Of a DNA stretch of 64,000 nt, positions 16,957 to 25,287 are shown one piece after another. Numbering within the stretch: position 1 is the first letter of the stretch; each line of letters starts with the position of its first letter. The translations under genes were made by a program, and so were the position numbers. Source of the stretch: Mycetocola lacteus (GTDB taxonomy: Bacteria > Actinomycetota > Actinomycetes > Actinomycetales > Microbacteriaceae); contig NZ_RCUY01000005.1 of NCBI RefSeq assembly GCF_003667575.1, positions 372,001 through 436,000 of the forward strand. Direction: 5' to 3'. The notes beneath the pieces were generated by a model. The model did no database searches. It was not told the DNA's origin and saw nothing but the letters and a program-made list of their open reading frames with translations.

Positions 16957-19100
16957 GCGCGGTCCTCGAGTGCGGTCAGCAGGGCCGCGGTCGAGATGCG
17001 CAGGACGCTGCCGTCGGTGCCCACCCCCACCAGGTCCTCGCCCACCCGGCTCAGGGCGGCGGCAAGTGGGGTACCCACCTGCACGCTGCCGCGCAGGGCA
17101 CCTTCGAGGGTGTACACGCGGACCAGTCCGTCCAGACCGGGCAGTACAATCAGGTCACCGATCAGGCTCGGCGGGGCGATCACCGGGTGCGGGCGTTTGC
17201 TGTAGGAGCGCATGGGGAAGGGGGCCTCGCCTTGTACCTCGACGTCCCAGCGGGTCTCCCCGGTGGCCGGGTCAATCATCCGGATGCCGTGTCCGGTGAC
17301 GGTCACCAGGTATCCGGCCGGGGTCACCAGCGGTGTCGCCGGGCTAAAGGCACCGGGGTGATCGGCCGACCAGCGTGGGATGCCGGTGGCGCGGTCCACA
17401 CTCGCGGTGCGGCCAAAGGCTGGCATGACCACCGCGTCGTTTTCTGCATCGTAGGTGGCGGTGCCCATGATGAGGAGACGCTTGAGCGCGGCGAAGAGTT
17501 CCGAGTCGGCCTCCCCGGTGTTCCAGACAGATTCACCGGTGTGCCGGTTCAGCCCGATCGGGTGCTGCGGGGTGGGCCAGAATCCCATCACCAGCAGGTC
17601 GTCGATGATCAGTGGCTGCGCATGGTTCACCAGGTTGTGGTGGGGCGAAAGGTCGGTCCGTCGCCAGAGCACGGTGCCGGTTTCGGCCTCGATCGCGCGC
17701 AGATCGGATTGGTCACCGAGGTACACAATCCCGTCCGCCACGGTCGGAGCGTTCCAGGCGAAGCGGCGCAGCGGATCACTCGAGGGTACGCTCCACCGCA
17801 CCTCACCGCTGGCCCGATCCAGTCCATGCACATCGCCCGACACCTCGGCGGCTACCACCATCTCCCCCGCCACTACCGGCGCGGTTTTTACCGCGGACCC
17901 AACGGCGGTGCTCCAGCGCGGCGTGCCGGTTTCGGCATCCAGCGCCTCGATATATCCTCGGGGCTCATCCTCGATCTGGCTTCCCGCAAAGATCGTGTCG
18001 CCGTCCACGGTGACACTCTGCCGGTGCCCGGCACCACGCAGCGTGGTGCGCCAGAGAACGGCAGCATCGGCGGGCCCGCCGATGGCCGGGGCGAAGGTTG
18101 CTCGGGTCACATCACCGAGCGGCGCCGGGTCCTGCACGATACGGACGGTTTCGGTGTGCATCGAGATGCGGGTGCCATCCCAGGTGACTCGGCGGAACGC
18201 GGGCGGAGTGTAGTCGAGGCTGGCGAAGAAGGTGGTGGGACTGTTGACGTGCATCGTACCGTTCGCCTCCACCACGCGTGAGGTGTGCCAGTGGCCGGAG
18301 AAGGCGGCGATGGGCTGCCAGGGGGCGTGGTCCAGGATCGAGGATCCGGGCTGATCGTGAAACAGCAGGATCCACGGGCTTCCAGGTTCGAGAGTTGCCA
18401 GGTCAGCAGCCAGCCAGGCATTTTGAAGTTCATGGTCGAGGCCGAGCTCGTGGGAGTGCCAGTCCAGCGAGATCACGTGCAGATCGGGCACGTCAAAGCT
18501 GTACCAGCGTGGCCCGATGAACCGCTCGTAGAGCGCGGGGTTGCCCGCATTGGTGAGATAGTTGTTGCGGCTGATCACCGAGCCGTGCTCGCCGTTCATA
18601 TGGTCGTGATTTCCCGGAATCACGTGCACCGGCAGCGGGCTTGTCGCCAGCGCGGAGGTGTAGGCGGCAAACTCCTCGGCGAGACCGTGGTCCACCAGAT
18701 CGCCGGTGATGAACACGGCCTGTGCGTGGGGCGCGCGCCGGGGCAGTGAGGCGAGAAAGTCGGTGATCTCGCCGGGCAGGCTGCCCTCGCGGTAGAGGCC
18801 GAAGTCGCCGTGTTCGGGCGCCTCTTCGGCGGGCAGTGACATGTGGGTGTCGGTCAGGTGTACAAATTCGAACGGCAGGGTTTGCGTATTGGGGTGCAGG
18901 ATGAAGCGCACCTCGGTGTCGGTGGCGCGGGCCCACCAGGTGTCGGTGGTGTACTCGGCGGTGCGCGTGACCACGATAAACGGGGTTACCGGTTCAAGTT
19001 CGAAGCGACCATCGGCATCGGTCGCGACCACGTCGCGCCCGTTGGTGACGGCGATACCTGAAAGCGGTGCACCATCGGTATCGGTGACAAATCCATGCAT
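16953..19100 (-). CDS. Metallophosphoesterase with PQQ-like propeller
   Basis: A 715-residue multidomain protein. Residues 1-70 are a carboxypeptidase-regulatory-like beta sandwich (DTDGAPLSGIAVTNGRDVVATDADGRFEL). Residues 75-320 are a calcineurin-like phosphoesterase with metal ligands in HLTDTH, TGDLVDHG, PGNHDH, LFHDQPG and GHWH. Residues 335-715 are PQQ-type propeller blades with the motif W-x-x-A/V-x-G-x-V-x-x-x-P (for example TPRWSTAVGSAVKTAPVV). No signal peptide is visible, so it appears cytoplasmic, which is unusual for a propeller of this type. It probably cleaves phosphodiesters delivered by the co-encoded importer. The start ATG has AAGGAGTCC. Confidence 0.85.
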   Translation of the reverse strand: MHGFVTDTDGAPLSGIAVTNGRDVVATDADGRFELEPVTPFIVVTRTAEYTTDTWWARATDTEVRFILHPNTQTLPFEFVHLTDTHMSLPAEEAPEHGDFGLYREGSLPGEITDFLASLPRRAPHAQAVFITGDLVDHGLAEEFAAYTSALATSPLPVHVIPGNHDHMNGEHGSVISRNNYLTNAGNPALYERFIGPRWYSFDVPDLHVISLDWHSHELGLDHELQNAWLAADLATLEPGSPWILLFHDQPGSSILDHAPWQPIAAFSGHWHTSRVVEANGTMHVNSPTTFFASLDYTPPAFRRVTWDGTRISMHTETVRIVQDPAPLGDVTRATFAPAIGGPADAAVLWRTTLRGAGHRQSVTVDGDTIFAGSQIEDEPRGYIEALDAETGTPRWSTAVGSAVKTAPVVAGEMVVAAEVSGDVHGLDRASGEVRWSVPSSDPLRRFAWNAPTVADGIVYLGDQSDLRAIEAETGTVLWRRTDLSPHHNLVNHAQPLIIDDLLVMGFWPTPQHPIGLNRHTGESVWNTGEADSELFAALKRLLIMGTATYDAENDAVVMPAFGRTASVDRATGIPRWSADHPGAFSPATPLVTPAGYLVTVTGHGIRMIDPATGETRWDVEVQGEAPFPMRSYSKRPHPVIAPPSLIGDLIVLPGLDGLVRVYTLEGALRGSVQVGTPLAAALSRVGEDLVGVGTDGSVLRISTAALLTALEDRA

Positions 19101-19171
19101 GGGGAGGACTCCTTGGGCGTGCTGGATAGCGCGACGACCGTTGGCCGTCGCTCTGAGGAGGGTGGGGAGGG

Positions 19172-20065
19172 TTAGATTCGGTGCTCGATGAGCACGTCTT
19201 CGGTGAGCGCGAGTGCGTCGACGGTGTCGCCGCGGCGCAGGGTGAGGGTGACATAGAGGGCGTCGAGAATCGCGAAATGCACGATTCGACTGGTCATCGC
19301 CTCGACCCGGTAGGCGGTTTCGGCGGATCCGGCCACGAGGGACAGATCCACGGTTTCGGTCAGCGGGGAGGAACGGAAGCTGGTGATCGCGACGGTGACT
19401 GCCCCGGCATCACGGGCGGCGCGGGTGGCGGCCAAGGTTTCGACGGTGGAGCCGGTATGGCTGATCGCGAAGAAGAGATCCCCCGGACGAAGCATCCGCG
19501 CACTCACGTGCTGGGTGTGAACGTCGGGGATGAAGGTTGCGGGAATCCCGATCGTGGTGAGGCGATAGGCGGCGTCCTGTGCGAGCGGGGCCGAGGTACC
19601 CACGGCACCAAACAGCACACGGTCGGCAGCGAGTACCGCGCTGGCTAGGCGATCGAGGGCGTCATGGTCAAGAGCGGCCGCGGCGGCTTCGATCGCGCTG
19701 ATGGTTCCGGTCAGCACCTTGTGGGCCACCGATGCGGTGTCGTCTCCGGCCTCCACCTTGTCGAGCACCCGCTTTTCCGAGGGGATCGACTGGGTTGCCA
19801 GGGTGATTTTGAGCTCTTGAAAACCGCGCAGCCCGATCGAAGCGCAGAGCCGAACCACGGTGGCCGAGGAGGTGTCGGCGGCGGCGGCCAGTTCGGTAAC
19901 CGAGAGGTGGATGACCTCGAGAGGATCGCGCAGAACCACGTCGGCCACACGACGCTCGGCCGGGGTGAGTGAACGCAGTCGGGACCGAAGCCGCTCCAGC
20001 AGCGGCACCGCTGGGGGCACCGGGGCGATGGTGGATACGGTCTCGGGGGTGAAAACTTCGCTCAT
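19172..20065 (-). CDS. RpiR/MurR-family transcriptional regulator
   Basis: A 297-residue regulator. Residues 20-95 carry the RpiR helix-turn-helix (LTPAERRVADVVLRDPLEVIHLSVTELAAAADTSSATVVRLCASIG). Residues 120-280 carry a SIS sugar-phosphate-binding domain (RVLFGAVGTSAPLAQDAAYRL, FAISHTGSTVETL). RpiR proteins sense phosphorylated sugars. As the first gene of the importer-phosphoesterase operon it should control the whole unit and itself. A dyad upstream at 20149-20165 fits the operator type of this family. The start ATG has only a weak AAAG ribosome-binding signal. Confidence 0.9.
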   Translation of the reverse strand: MSEVFTPETVSTIAPVPPAVPLLERLRSRLRSLTPAERRVADVVLRDPLEVIHLSVTELAAAADTSSATVVRLCASIGLRGFQELKITLATQSIPSEKRVLDKVEAGDDTASVAHKVLTGTISAIEAAAAALDHDALDRLASAVLAADRVLFGAVGTSAPLAQDAAYRLTTIGIPATFIPDVHTQHVSARMLRPGDLFFAISHTGSTVETLAATRAARDAGAVTVAITSFRSSPLTETVDLSLVAGSAETAYRVEAMTSRIVHFAILDALYVTLTLRRGDTVDALALTEDVLIEHRI

Positions 20066-20090
20066 GTCTTTGACGATAGGAGCGGAGTGT

Positions 20091-20165
20091 GAACGGGTCC
20101 GTTCCGGTTTGGTAAACGACGTATGAACGTTCCATCCGGAGCCGCGTTATGAAATTTCGTTTCAT
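20091..20165 (-). promoter_or_regulatory. Operator candidates upstream of the RpiR operon
   Basis: ATGAAATTTCGTTTCAT (20149-20165) is an inverted repeat with 6-bp arms and a 5-nt spacer, of the TGAAA...TTTCA type bound by RpiR/MurR regulators. Closer to the gene, GAACGG-GT-CCGTTC (20091-20104) is a second perfect dyad. Both are in the only intergenic space before the operon's first gene. Confidence 0.55.
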
Positions 20166-20240
20166 GTTCCCGGGGGATCCTCGGGTGGTCCAGACTCGTT
20201 CGCCGTCACCATTCGGGAGCCGCGGCCTCGGGAGCGGCTA

Positions 20241-20300
20241 GCTCCGGGTCGTTGTCGACTCCGGGTTGTTGTCGGATCCGGGTCGTTGTCGGCACCGGGT
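20241..20300. repeat. Short tandem repeat upstream of hrpB
   Basis: Three consecutive imperfect units of about 17-18 bp, each containing CCGGGT[CT]GTTGTCG, sit in the divergent gap between the RpiR operon and hrpB. They lie just before the hrpB promoter. No function is evident. Confidence 0.6.
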
Positions 20301-20328
20301 GCCGTTCGCCCGGCGAGGGGTCGCTGCC

Positions 20329-20334
20329 TAGGAT
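20329..20334 (+). promoter_or_regulatory. -10 box of hrpB (leaderless start)
   Basis: TAGGAT ends 6 nt before the GTG start codon of hrpB, the same spacing as TATACT before the Trp leader peptide, indicating a leaderless mRNA. Confidence 0.5.
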
Positions 20335-20340
20335 GGGGAG

Positions 20341-23187
20341 GTGAGCGCACGCCTCTTTGATCTGGCCAGAATCGGCACCGGGCTTCCCGTTGCCGCAGCC
20401 CACGCGGAAATCGAGGACGCGGTGGCGGAGGGCGTTGCAGTCATTACCGCCCCGCCCGGTACCGGGAAAACCACGTTTGTGCCGCCGCTGCTGGCAAACT
20501 TCCTGGCGGCGGGCCGCGGCGCTGGTACCCGCACCAGCGTCGGCATCGGCGCCGGCGCTAGCAGCACCACGAGTCCGCGCCCCGCTCCTGGACGCATCCT
20601 GCTCAGCCAGCCGCGCCGCGTTGCCGTGCGCGCGGCCGCCCGGCGACTCGCAGCCCTCGACGGCTCCGCGGTGGGCGGCCCGGTCGGCTTCACCGTCCGC
20701 GGCGAGCGCCGAGTCGGTCCCGACACTCGGATCGAGGTGCTGACCCCGGGTGTGCTGCTGCGCCGGTTGCTGTCGGATCCCGAGCTTGAGGGTGTCGACG
20801 CGGTCGTCCTCGATGAGGTGCACGAGCGCTCGGTTGATGGCGACCTGCTGCTCGGATTCCTCGCCGAGGTGCGCGAACTCCGGGAGGATCTCACGGTCAT
20901 CGCGATGTCCGCGACCCTGGATGCCTCCGGAATCGCCGCACTCCTGGATGCTCCGGTGGTCAATGTGCCCTCGCCGCTGCACCCGTTGGCAATCACGCAC
21001 CGCCCCGGCAGCCATCCGCGCCTGGATGAGCGCGGGGTGACCCGAGACTTCCTGCGGCACGTGGCCGCGCTCGCCGTGACCGAGCAGCGGGAGGCCGGAC
21101 ACGATGCGCTGGTGTTTGTTCCCGGCGCGCGCGAGGTGGATGAGGTGGTGCGCGGCATTCGTGATCTGAATCCGACCGGCATCGACGTGCTTCCCCTCCA
21201 CGGCAGACTCTCCCCCGCGGAGCAGGATCTGGCGGTGTCCGGGGGGTCCGCGGGTGGGGCGGCGCGGATCGTGGTGAGTACGTCGCTGGCGGAGAGTTCA
21301 CTGACGGTTCCCGGCGTGCGCCTGGTGATCGATTCGGGCCTGACCCGTGAGATTCGCCGGGACCGTGGCCGCGATATGTCGGGCCTGGTGACGGTCAGTG
21401 CGTCGCGCGCGAGCGTTGAACAGCGTGCCGGTCGCGCCGCCCGTCAAGGGCCGGGGCGGGCCGTGCGCGCCTATTCGGAGACCGAATTTGCCCGGATGCC
21501 TCCCGCATCGGCTCCCGAGATCCAATCCGCCGATCTGCTGGATGCCGCGCTGCTGCTGGCCGCCTGGGGAACCCCCGGAGGCACTGGGCTGCGCCTGCTG
21601 ACCCCGCCCCCGGCCGCCTCGATGGAGCAGGCTCAGCGCGAGCTGTTTGCCCTCGGCCTGGTATCCGAGGAGGGCGGACTTACCGCCCTGGGTCGCCGGG
21701 TGTCGCGGCTCCCGGTGGGGGTGCGCGAGGCGCGGGCGCTGCTGTCGGGGACCGCCGAAATCGGCGATCCGGACGCTGTGGCCGAGGTGGTGGCGGCGCT
21801 CTCGGGTGACTTCCGCGATCCCGGAGCGGACCTGTCCCGCCTGCTGCGCGCCCTGCGCTCGGGCCGTGCGCCGGGTGCCCAGCGATGGAGGGCGGAGGCA
21901 CGGCGGCTGGCGCGGATCGCCGAAGACGGACGCTCGGGTTCCGGTGCACGCGCGCAACCCGCACCCTTGCCGGCCAACACGGCCACGCACCCGGCGGACG
22001 TGCCGAATGACGTCGCCGCGCATCCCGCAAACCTGCGAGCCAACACGTCCGCACATCCCGCGAACGTGCCGGGCGACGTCGCCGCGCATCCCGCAAACCT
22101 GCCCGCCAACGCTGCCACGCACCCCGCCGACCTGCCCGGCATCATCACGGCGATCGCCCGGCCCGAGTGGATCGCCCGCCGCACCGGCGAACACTCCCGC
22201 AGCTACCTCCTGGCCAGCGGCACCCGGGCGGCCCTGCCCGAGGGCAGCGAGCTGGTGTCCAGCGAGTGGATTGCCGTCCGCGAAGTCCAGCGCGCCGAGG
22301 GACGGGTGGCGGATGGGACCGGTGCGGTGATCCGCCTGGCCGCCGCCCTCGGCGAAGCCGACGCACTCCGACTCGGCGCTCCCCTGCGTGCATCCGAACG
22401 CGCGGCCCGCGTGCAGGATGGGCGGGTGCGCGTGCAGGAGCGGCGTACCATCGGCGCAATCCGGTTGTCCTCCACCCCGGTCGCCCCCACCGCCGCCGAC
22501 ACCGCACCCGCGTTTGCCGCGCACCTGCGCGAGACGGGACTCGACGGGCTGCGCTGGAGCGAGGGCGCGGCATCCCTGCGTGCCCGACTGGGCCTTCTTC
22601 ACCGCGAGCTCGGGGATCCCTGGCCCGCGATGGATGATGCCACGCTCCTCGCAACCATCGACGACTGGCTCGGCCACGATCTCGAAAGCCTCACCGCCCA
22701 GTCCTCCCTCCACGGCATCGACCTCACCCAGGCACTGCGCCGCCTCCTCCCCTGGCCCGAGGCCGCACAGCTCGACACGCTTGTGCCCGAGCATCTGGAG
22801 GTGCCCTCGGGGAACCGGGTGCGAATTCGCTACCCGGACGCTGCGGACTTCGGTGTCGTGACCGGCGGAGCCGAAGCCGAGCCCGCGGCCGCGAACGGTG
22901 CTGGTACTGCGAACTCCGCCCCACGCCCTGTGGTCGCGGTCAAGCTACAGGAGTTGTTTGGCCTGGCCGAAACCCCGCGCCTGGTGGGCGGACGCGTCCC
23001 GGTCCTGTTCCACCTGCTCTCCCCCGCGCAAAAACCGCTCGCAATCACCGGGGATCTCGCCTCCTTCTGGAACGGCCCCTACCAGGACGTCCGCAAGGAG
23101 ATGCGCGGACGCTATCCCAAGCATCCCTGGCCTGAGGATCCGTGGACGGCGGTTGCGACGGCTCGGACAAAGCGGGCGATGGGCTAG
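20341..23187 (+). CDS. hrpB: ATP-dependent RNA helicase HrpB
   Basis: A 948-residue DEAH-box helicase. Motif I is APPGTGKTT (residues about 38-46), motif II DEVHER (about 158-163), motif III SATLD, motif V STSLAESSLTVPG and motif VI QRAGRAAR (about 361-368). The HrpB-specific C-terminus (about 790-948) includes PWPEAAQLDTLVPE and the terminal WNGPYQDVRKEMRGRYPKHPW block. The usual length is about 820-850; the excess is an Ala/Pro/His repeat insertion at residues 547-601 and an Ala/Gly-rich loop at residues 58-80. The GTG start has no Shine-Dalgarno but a -10 box 6 nt upstream. HrpB acts on RNA in the cytoplasm; its exact role is poorly defined. Confidence 0.93.
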   Translation: MSARLFDLARIGTGLPVAAAHAEIEDAVAEGVAVITAPPGTGKTTFVPPLLANFLAAGRGAGTRTSVGIGAGASSTTSPRPAPGRILLSQPRRVAVRAAARRLAALDGSAVGGPVGFTVRGERRVGPDTRIEVLTPGVLLRRLLSDPELEGVDAVVLDEVHERSVDGDLLLGFLAEVRELREDLTVIAMSATLDASGIAALLDAPVVNVPSPLHPLAITHRPGSHPRLDERGVTRDFLRHVAALAVTEQREAGHDALVFVPGAREVDEVVRGIRDLNPTGIDVLPLHGRLSPAEQDLAVSGGSAGGAARIVVSTSLAESSLTVPGVRLVIDSGLTREIRRDRGRDMSGLVTVSASRASVEQRAGRAARQGPGRAVRAYSETEFARMPPASAPEIQSADLLDAALLLAAWGTPGGTGLRLLTPPPAASMEQAQRELFALGLVSEEGGLTALGRRVSRLPVGVREARALLSGTAEIGDPDAVAEVVAALSGDFRDPGADLSRLLRALRSGRAPGAQRWRAEARRLARIAEDGRSGSGARAQPAPLPANTATHPADVPNDVAAHPANLRANTSAHPANVPGDVAAHPANLPANAATHPADLPGIITAIARPEWIARRTGEHSRSYLLASGTRAALPEGSELVSSEWIAVREVQRAEGRVADGTGAVIRLAAALGEADALRLGAPLRASERAARVQDGRVRVQERRTIGAIRLSSTPVAPTAADTAPAFAAHLRETGLDGLRWSEGAASLRARLGLLHRELGDPWPAMDDATLLATIDDWLGHDLESLTAQSSLHGIDLTQALRRLLPWPEAAQLDTLVPEHLEVPSGNRVRIRYPDAADFGVVTGGAEAEPAAANGAGTANSAPRPVVAVKLQELFGLAETPRLVGGRVPVLFHLLSPAQKPLAITGDLASFWNGPYQDVRKEMRGRYPKHPWPEDPWTAVATARTKRAMG
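21979..22143 (+). repeat. 33-bp minisatellite inside hrpB
   Basis: Five in-frame 33-bp units encoding an 11-residue repeat of consensus [VTA]-[AS]-[AT]-H-P-A-[ND]-[LV]-P-x-[ND]. Units 2 and 4 are nearly identical at DNA level, suggesting duplication of a 66-bp pair. It extends a flexible linker between the helicase core and the C-terminal domain. Confidence 0.85.
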
Positions 23188-23240
23188 GAAAAAGATAGTC
23201 TCCACAAGAATGAGTAAGGAACTGAAACGCGCTCTGAACG

Positions 23241-24008
23241 ATGGAATCTCGTATCCTTGTCGACATGGCGCAAGTATCCGAAGCTGAATTCACGAAGTGG
23301 ATCCGGGAGTGCATTTCGAGTGTCCGTGATGCTCAGAACTTCGCTATTGAGGCTCATCGACGCGACGAGTTTCTTTTGCTACACGGCCTAATTGTCCGCA
23401 CGCTTCGATATTGCGATGCCTTCCTTCTCCTCAATAAGTCTGGTTTTGAAGTGGAAGCGACAGCACTAGCGCGCGCAGCCCTTGAGCACTCGATAACTCT
23501 CCAATGGGTATTTCTAGTGGAAGGCGGTGTCGAACGATATCGCGTGTTCGCCTCACAGAGGATTCGAAACCACTACAAACAATTGGCAGAGTGGGAAGAT
23601 CATGACGAGCTTCGCTCAGCAGTGAATGATATGCCCCCAGTATTCGAGGGCTCTGGGCTCGGGAGCTTTAGTGATTTACTTAAAAACCTAGATGACGGAA
23701 GCTTTCTTATCGAGCAATATCACCTACTATCACAACAGGTTCACGTCACTCATGAAACCGTATTGTCAGCACTCACCCTAGAGAATGGCGAAACTGGAAT
23801 CCTCTGGGATCAGCAGTATCCATACAGACGCTCCGCAACACAAATATGTGCGATTTCCAGTATGTTCGCACGGTGGGTACTCGCTAATCAAACTAACGAT
23901 ACAGAGCTACTGGCCTATCTTGATCAGGTCTCCGAGGCCCTGGTGATTCCAATGAATCTGGCTACGCAAGTTAGACAACCGCAAGTTTTGCGAAACGAAT
24001 TCCGGTGA
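23241..24008 (+). CDS. DUF5677-like accessory protein
   Basis: A 255-residue all-helical protein with the pattern HGLIVRTLRYCDAFLLLNKSGFEVEATALARAALEH, which matches the DUF5677 family (Arg/Glu/His-rich helices, often in defence or mobile contexts). There is no signal peptide or membrane helix. GC content and codon use are clearly lower than in the flanking genes, indicating recent acquisition. It lies 53 bp after hrpB with no good ribosome binding site; ATG at 23265 is an alternative start. A damaged copy of the hrpB 3' end lies about 180 bp after it. The function is unknown; family assignment is from pattern recognition only. Confidence 0.6.
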   Translation: MESRILVDMAQVSEAEFTKWIRECISSVRDAQNFAIEAHRRDEFLLLHGLIVRTLRYCDAFLLLNKSGFEVEATALARAALEHSITLQWVFLVEGGVERYRVFASQRIRNHYKQLAEWEDHDELRSAVNDMPPVFEGSGLGSFSDLLKNLDDGSFLIEQYHLLSQQVHVTHETVLSALTLENGETGILWDQQYPYRRSATQICAISSMFARWVLANQTNDTELLAYLDQVSEALVIPMNLATQVRQPQVLRNEFR

Positions 24009-24185
24009 TAGGACCCTAAACGCGAAAGCAGGCTATTACATAGCTGGGGGGTTCTGCTTCCAACTACCGCAACAAGCTTTCGCTGATGATCAAGCATACG
24101 AACGATAGATGAAATCCGCTGATTAGCACCGGTAAGAAGCCCTTACGTCAGCAGTCTGTTTGTCCAAAATACCGTTCGGTTGACA
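24009..24185. other. AT-richer gap after the DUF5677-like gene
   Basis: A low-GC stretch with no convincing open frame, RNA gene or mobile-element end. It forms the right flank of the foreign segment up to the hrpB remnant. Confidence 0.5.
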
Positions 24186-24260
24186 CGGCCCCTACCAGGA
24201 CGTCCGCAAGGATATCCGTGGACCGCGGTGGCGACGGCACGGACAAAGCGGGCGATGGGC
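24186..24260 (+). pseudogene. Damaged duplicate of the hrpB 3' end
   Basis: 24186-24212 equals hrpB 23073-23099 exactly. A net 37-bp deletion follows, then 24214-24260 matches 23138-23184 with three mismatches. The stop codon is lost and the frame is broken. Together with the intact end of hrpB it brackets the DUF5677-like gene as a direct repeat. Confidence 0.88.
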
Positions 24261-24386
24261 GGATCCTAACGGCCGTCAAACCAGCCATCAGGATTACAGG
24301 TGTTTGCATATTGCGCCGCGTGCTCGATAGTGTGGGCGCGAATACGCTCCCCTGGGGCGCACAAGTCGCGCTCGTCGCGCAAAGCC

Positions 24387-24441
24387 CACGTAACGCACGT
24401 ATCGCTCAAAACACACGTATCGCACAAATCACACGTATCGC
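24387..24441 (+). repeat. Phased CACGTATCGC repeats upstream of a lipoprotein gene
   Basis: Three exact copies of CACGTATCGC start at 24396, 24414 and 24432, spaced 18 bp apart, preceded by a near copy CACGTAACGC at 24387. The last ends 15 bp before the lipoprotein start. They may be regulator sites or slippage products. Confidence 0.75.
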
Positions 24442-24456
24442 ACCGAGGAGAAATCC

Positions 24457-25239
24457 GTGAAGACCCGCCAGCGAATCCTTGTGGCCGCGTCCACCGCCGC
24501 GTGTGCGGCCCTACTCCTGGCCGGATGCTCCGCCGAGAAGGCGGCCGAACCCGCCGCCTCGGCTCCTCCGAAGGTCGCGGAAGCGAGCGCATCACCCACC
24601 ACGAGCGTCCGAACCTTCCCGACCTCCTGCGCCGGGCTGAACCTGAGTCTCGGAGCCCAGCTTGAGGGCGGGGCCCTCGGGCAGTGCGTTTCGGCCGCAC
24701 TCTCCAGCTATGGTTCGGGCCGGATGCATCTGACTGCGGACACGTTTGGGGAGGTGGAGTTCACCTACGATCCCAGCTACAGCTTCTCCGCCCACCTGGA
24801 GGGCCCGTCCGGTCCGATTTCGATGCGGTATGTCGATGGTGAGATGTGGGTGGATTCGGGTACCGGGCCGGTCAAGGGCGATCCCAACTCCGATGATCCA
24901 GCCGAGCAGTTGGTAGCCGTCACCGGCGAGCTCTACCGCTTCTACTCCGATCTCCAGCAGACCGCCGAGCTGATCGCCGCGCAGCCCGCCTGGACGGTCG
25001 ATTCCGCCCGGGACCAGGTGACCATGCCCGGAGGGGACACGATCGAGTCCTACAAGATCGTCAGCGACGGCGCGTTTAGCTGGAACGGGATGCCCGTCAG
25101 CGAGTTCATCCTGTGGTTTGGGGATGACTGGTTGCCGGTGGGCACCCAGGCCACCGTTGATTTCCTGGGGACCTCGGGCACCCACACCCAGCACTTCTAC
25201 GATCTGGGCGCACCCATCACGATCGCCCCGCTGAGCTAA
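24457..25239 (+). CDS. Putative lipoprotein of unknown function
   Basis: A 260-residue lipoprotein. The signal peptide has a lipobox LLLAGC (Cys about residue 24), then an Ala/Ser/Pro/Thr-rich linker to about residue 50 and an N-terminal CAGLNLSLGAQLEGGALGQCV pair of Cys. The rest is rich in strands (GRMHLTADTFGEVEFTYDP, PISMRYVDGEMWVDSG, GTQATVDFLGTSGTH), broadly like the antiparallel half-barrel of LppX/LprG-type or DUF-type mycobacterial lipoproteins that carry lipids; this likeness is weak. GTG start with CGAGGAGA upstream. Monocistronic, between the 18-bp phased repeats and a terminator. Confidence 0.7.
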   Translation: MKTRQRILVAASTAACAALLLAGCSAEKAAEPAASAPPKVAEASASPTTSVRTFPTSCAGLNLSLGAQLEGGALGQCVSAALSSYGSGRMHLTADTFGEVEFTYDPSYSFSAHLEGPSGPISMRYVDGEMWVDSGTGPVKGDPNSDDPAEQLVAVTGELYRFYSDLQQTAELIAAQPAWTVDSARDQVTMPGGDTIESYKIVSDGAFSWNGMPVSEFILWFGDDWLPVGTQATVDFLGTSGTHTQHFYDLGAPITIAPLS

Positions 25240-25273
25240 CGGCCGGCACCCGGGGACTCCCGGATACCGGCCG
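25240..25273. terminator. Hairpin between lipoprotein and oleate hydratase genes
   Basis: Outer stem CGGCCGG (25240-25246) with CCGGCCG (25267-25273) and an inner CCGGG/CCCGG stem. It lies between convergent genes and can act on both strands. Confidence 0.65.
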
Positions 25274-25287
25274 CGCGGCGCGAGAAC

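Noticed and set aside
21298..22794. 498-codon frame antisense to hrpB
   Set aside because: Gly/Arg/His-rich composition with no recognisable domain; mirrors the third-position GC bias of hrpB.
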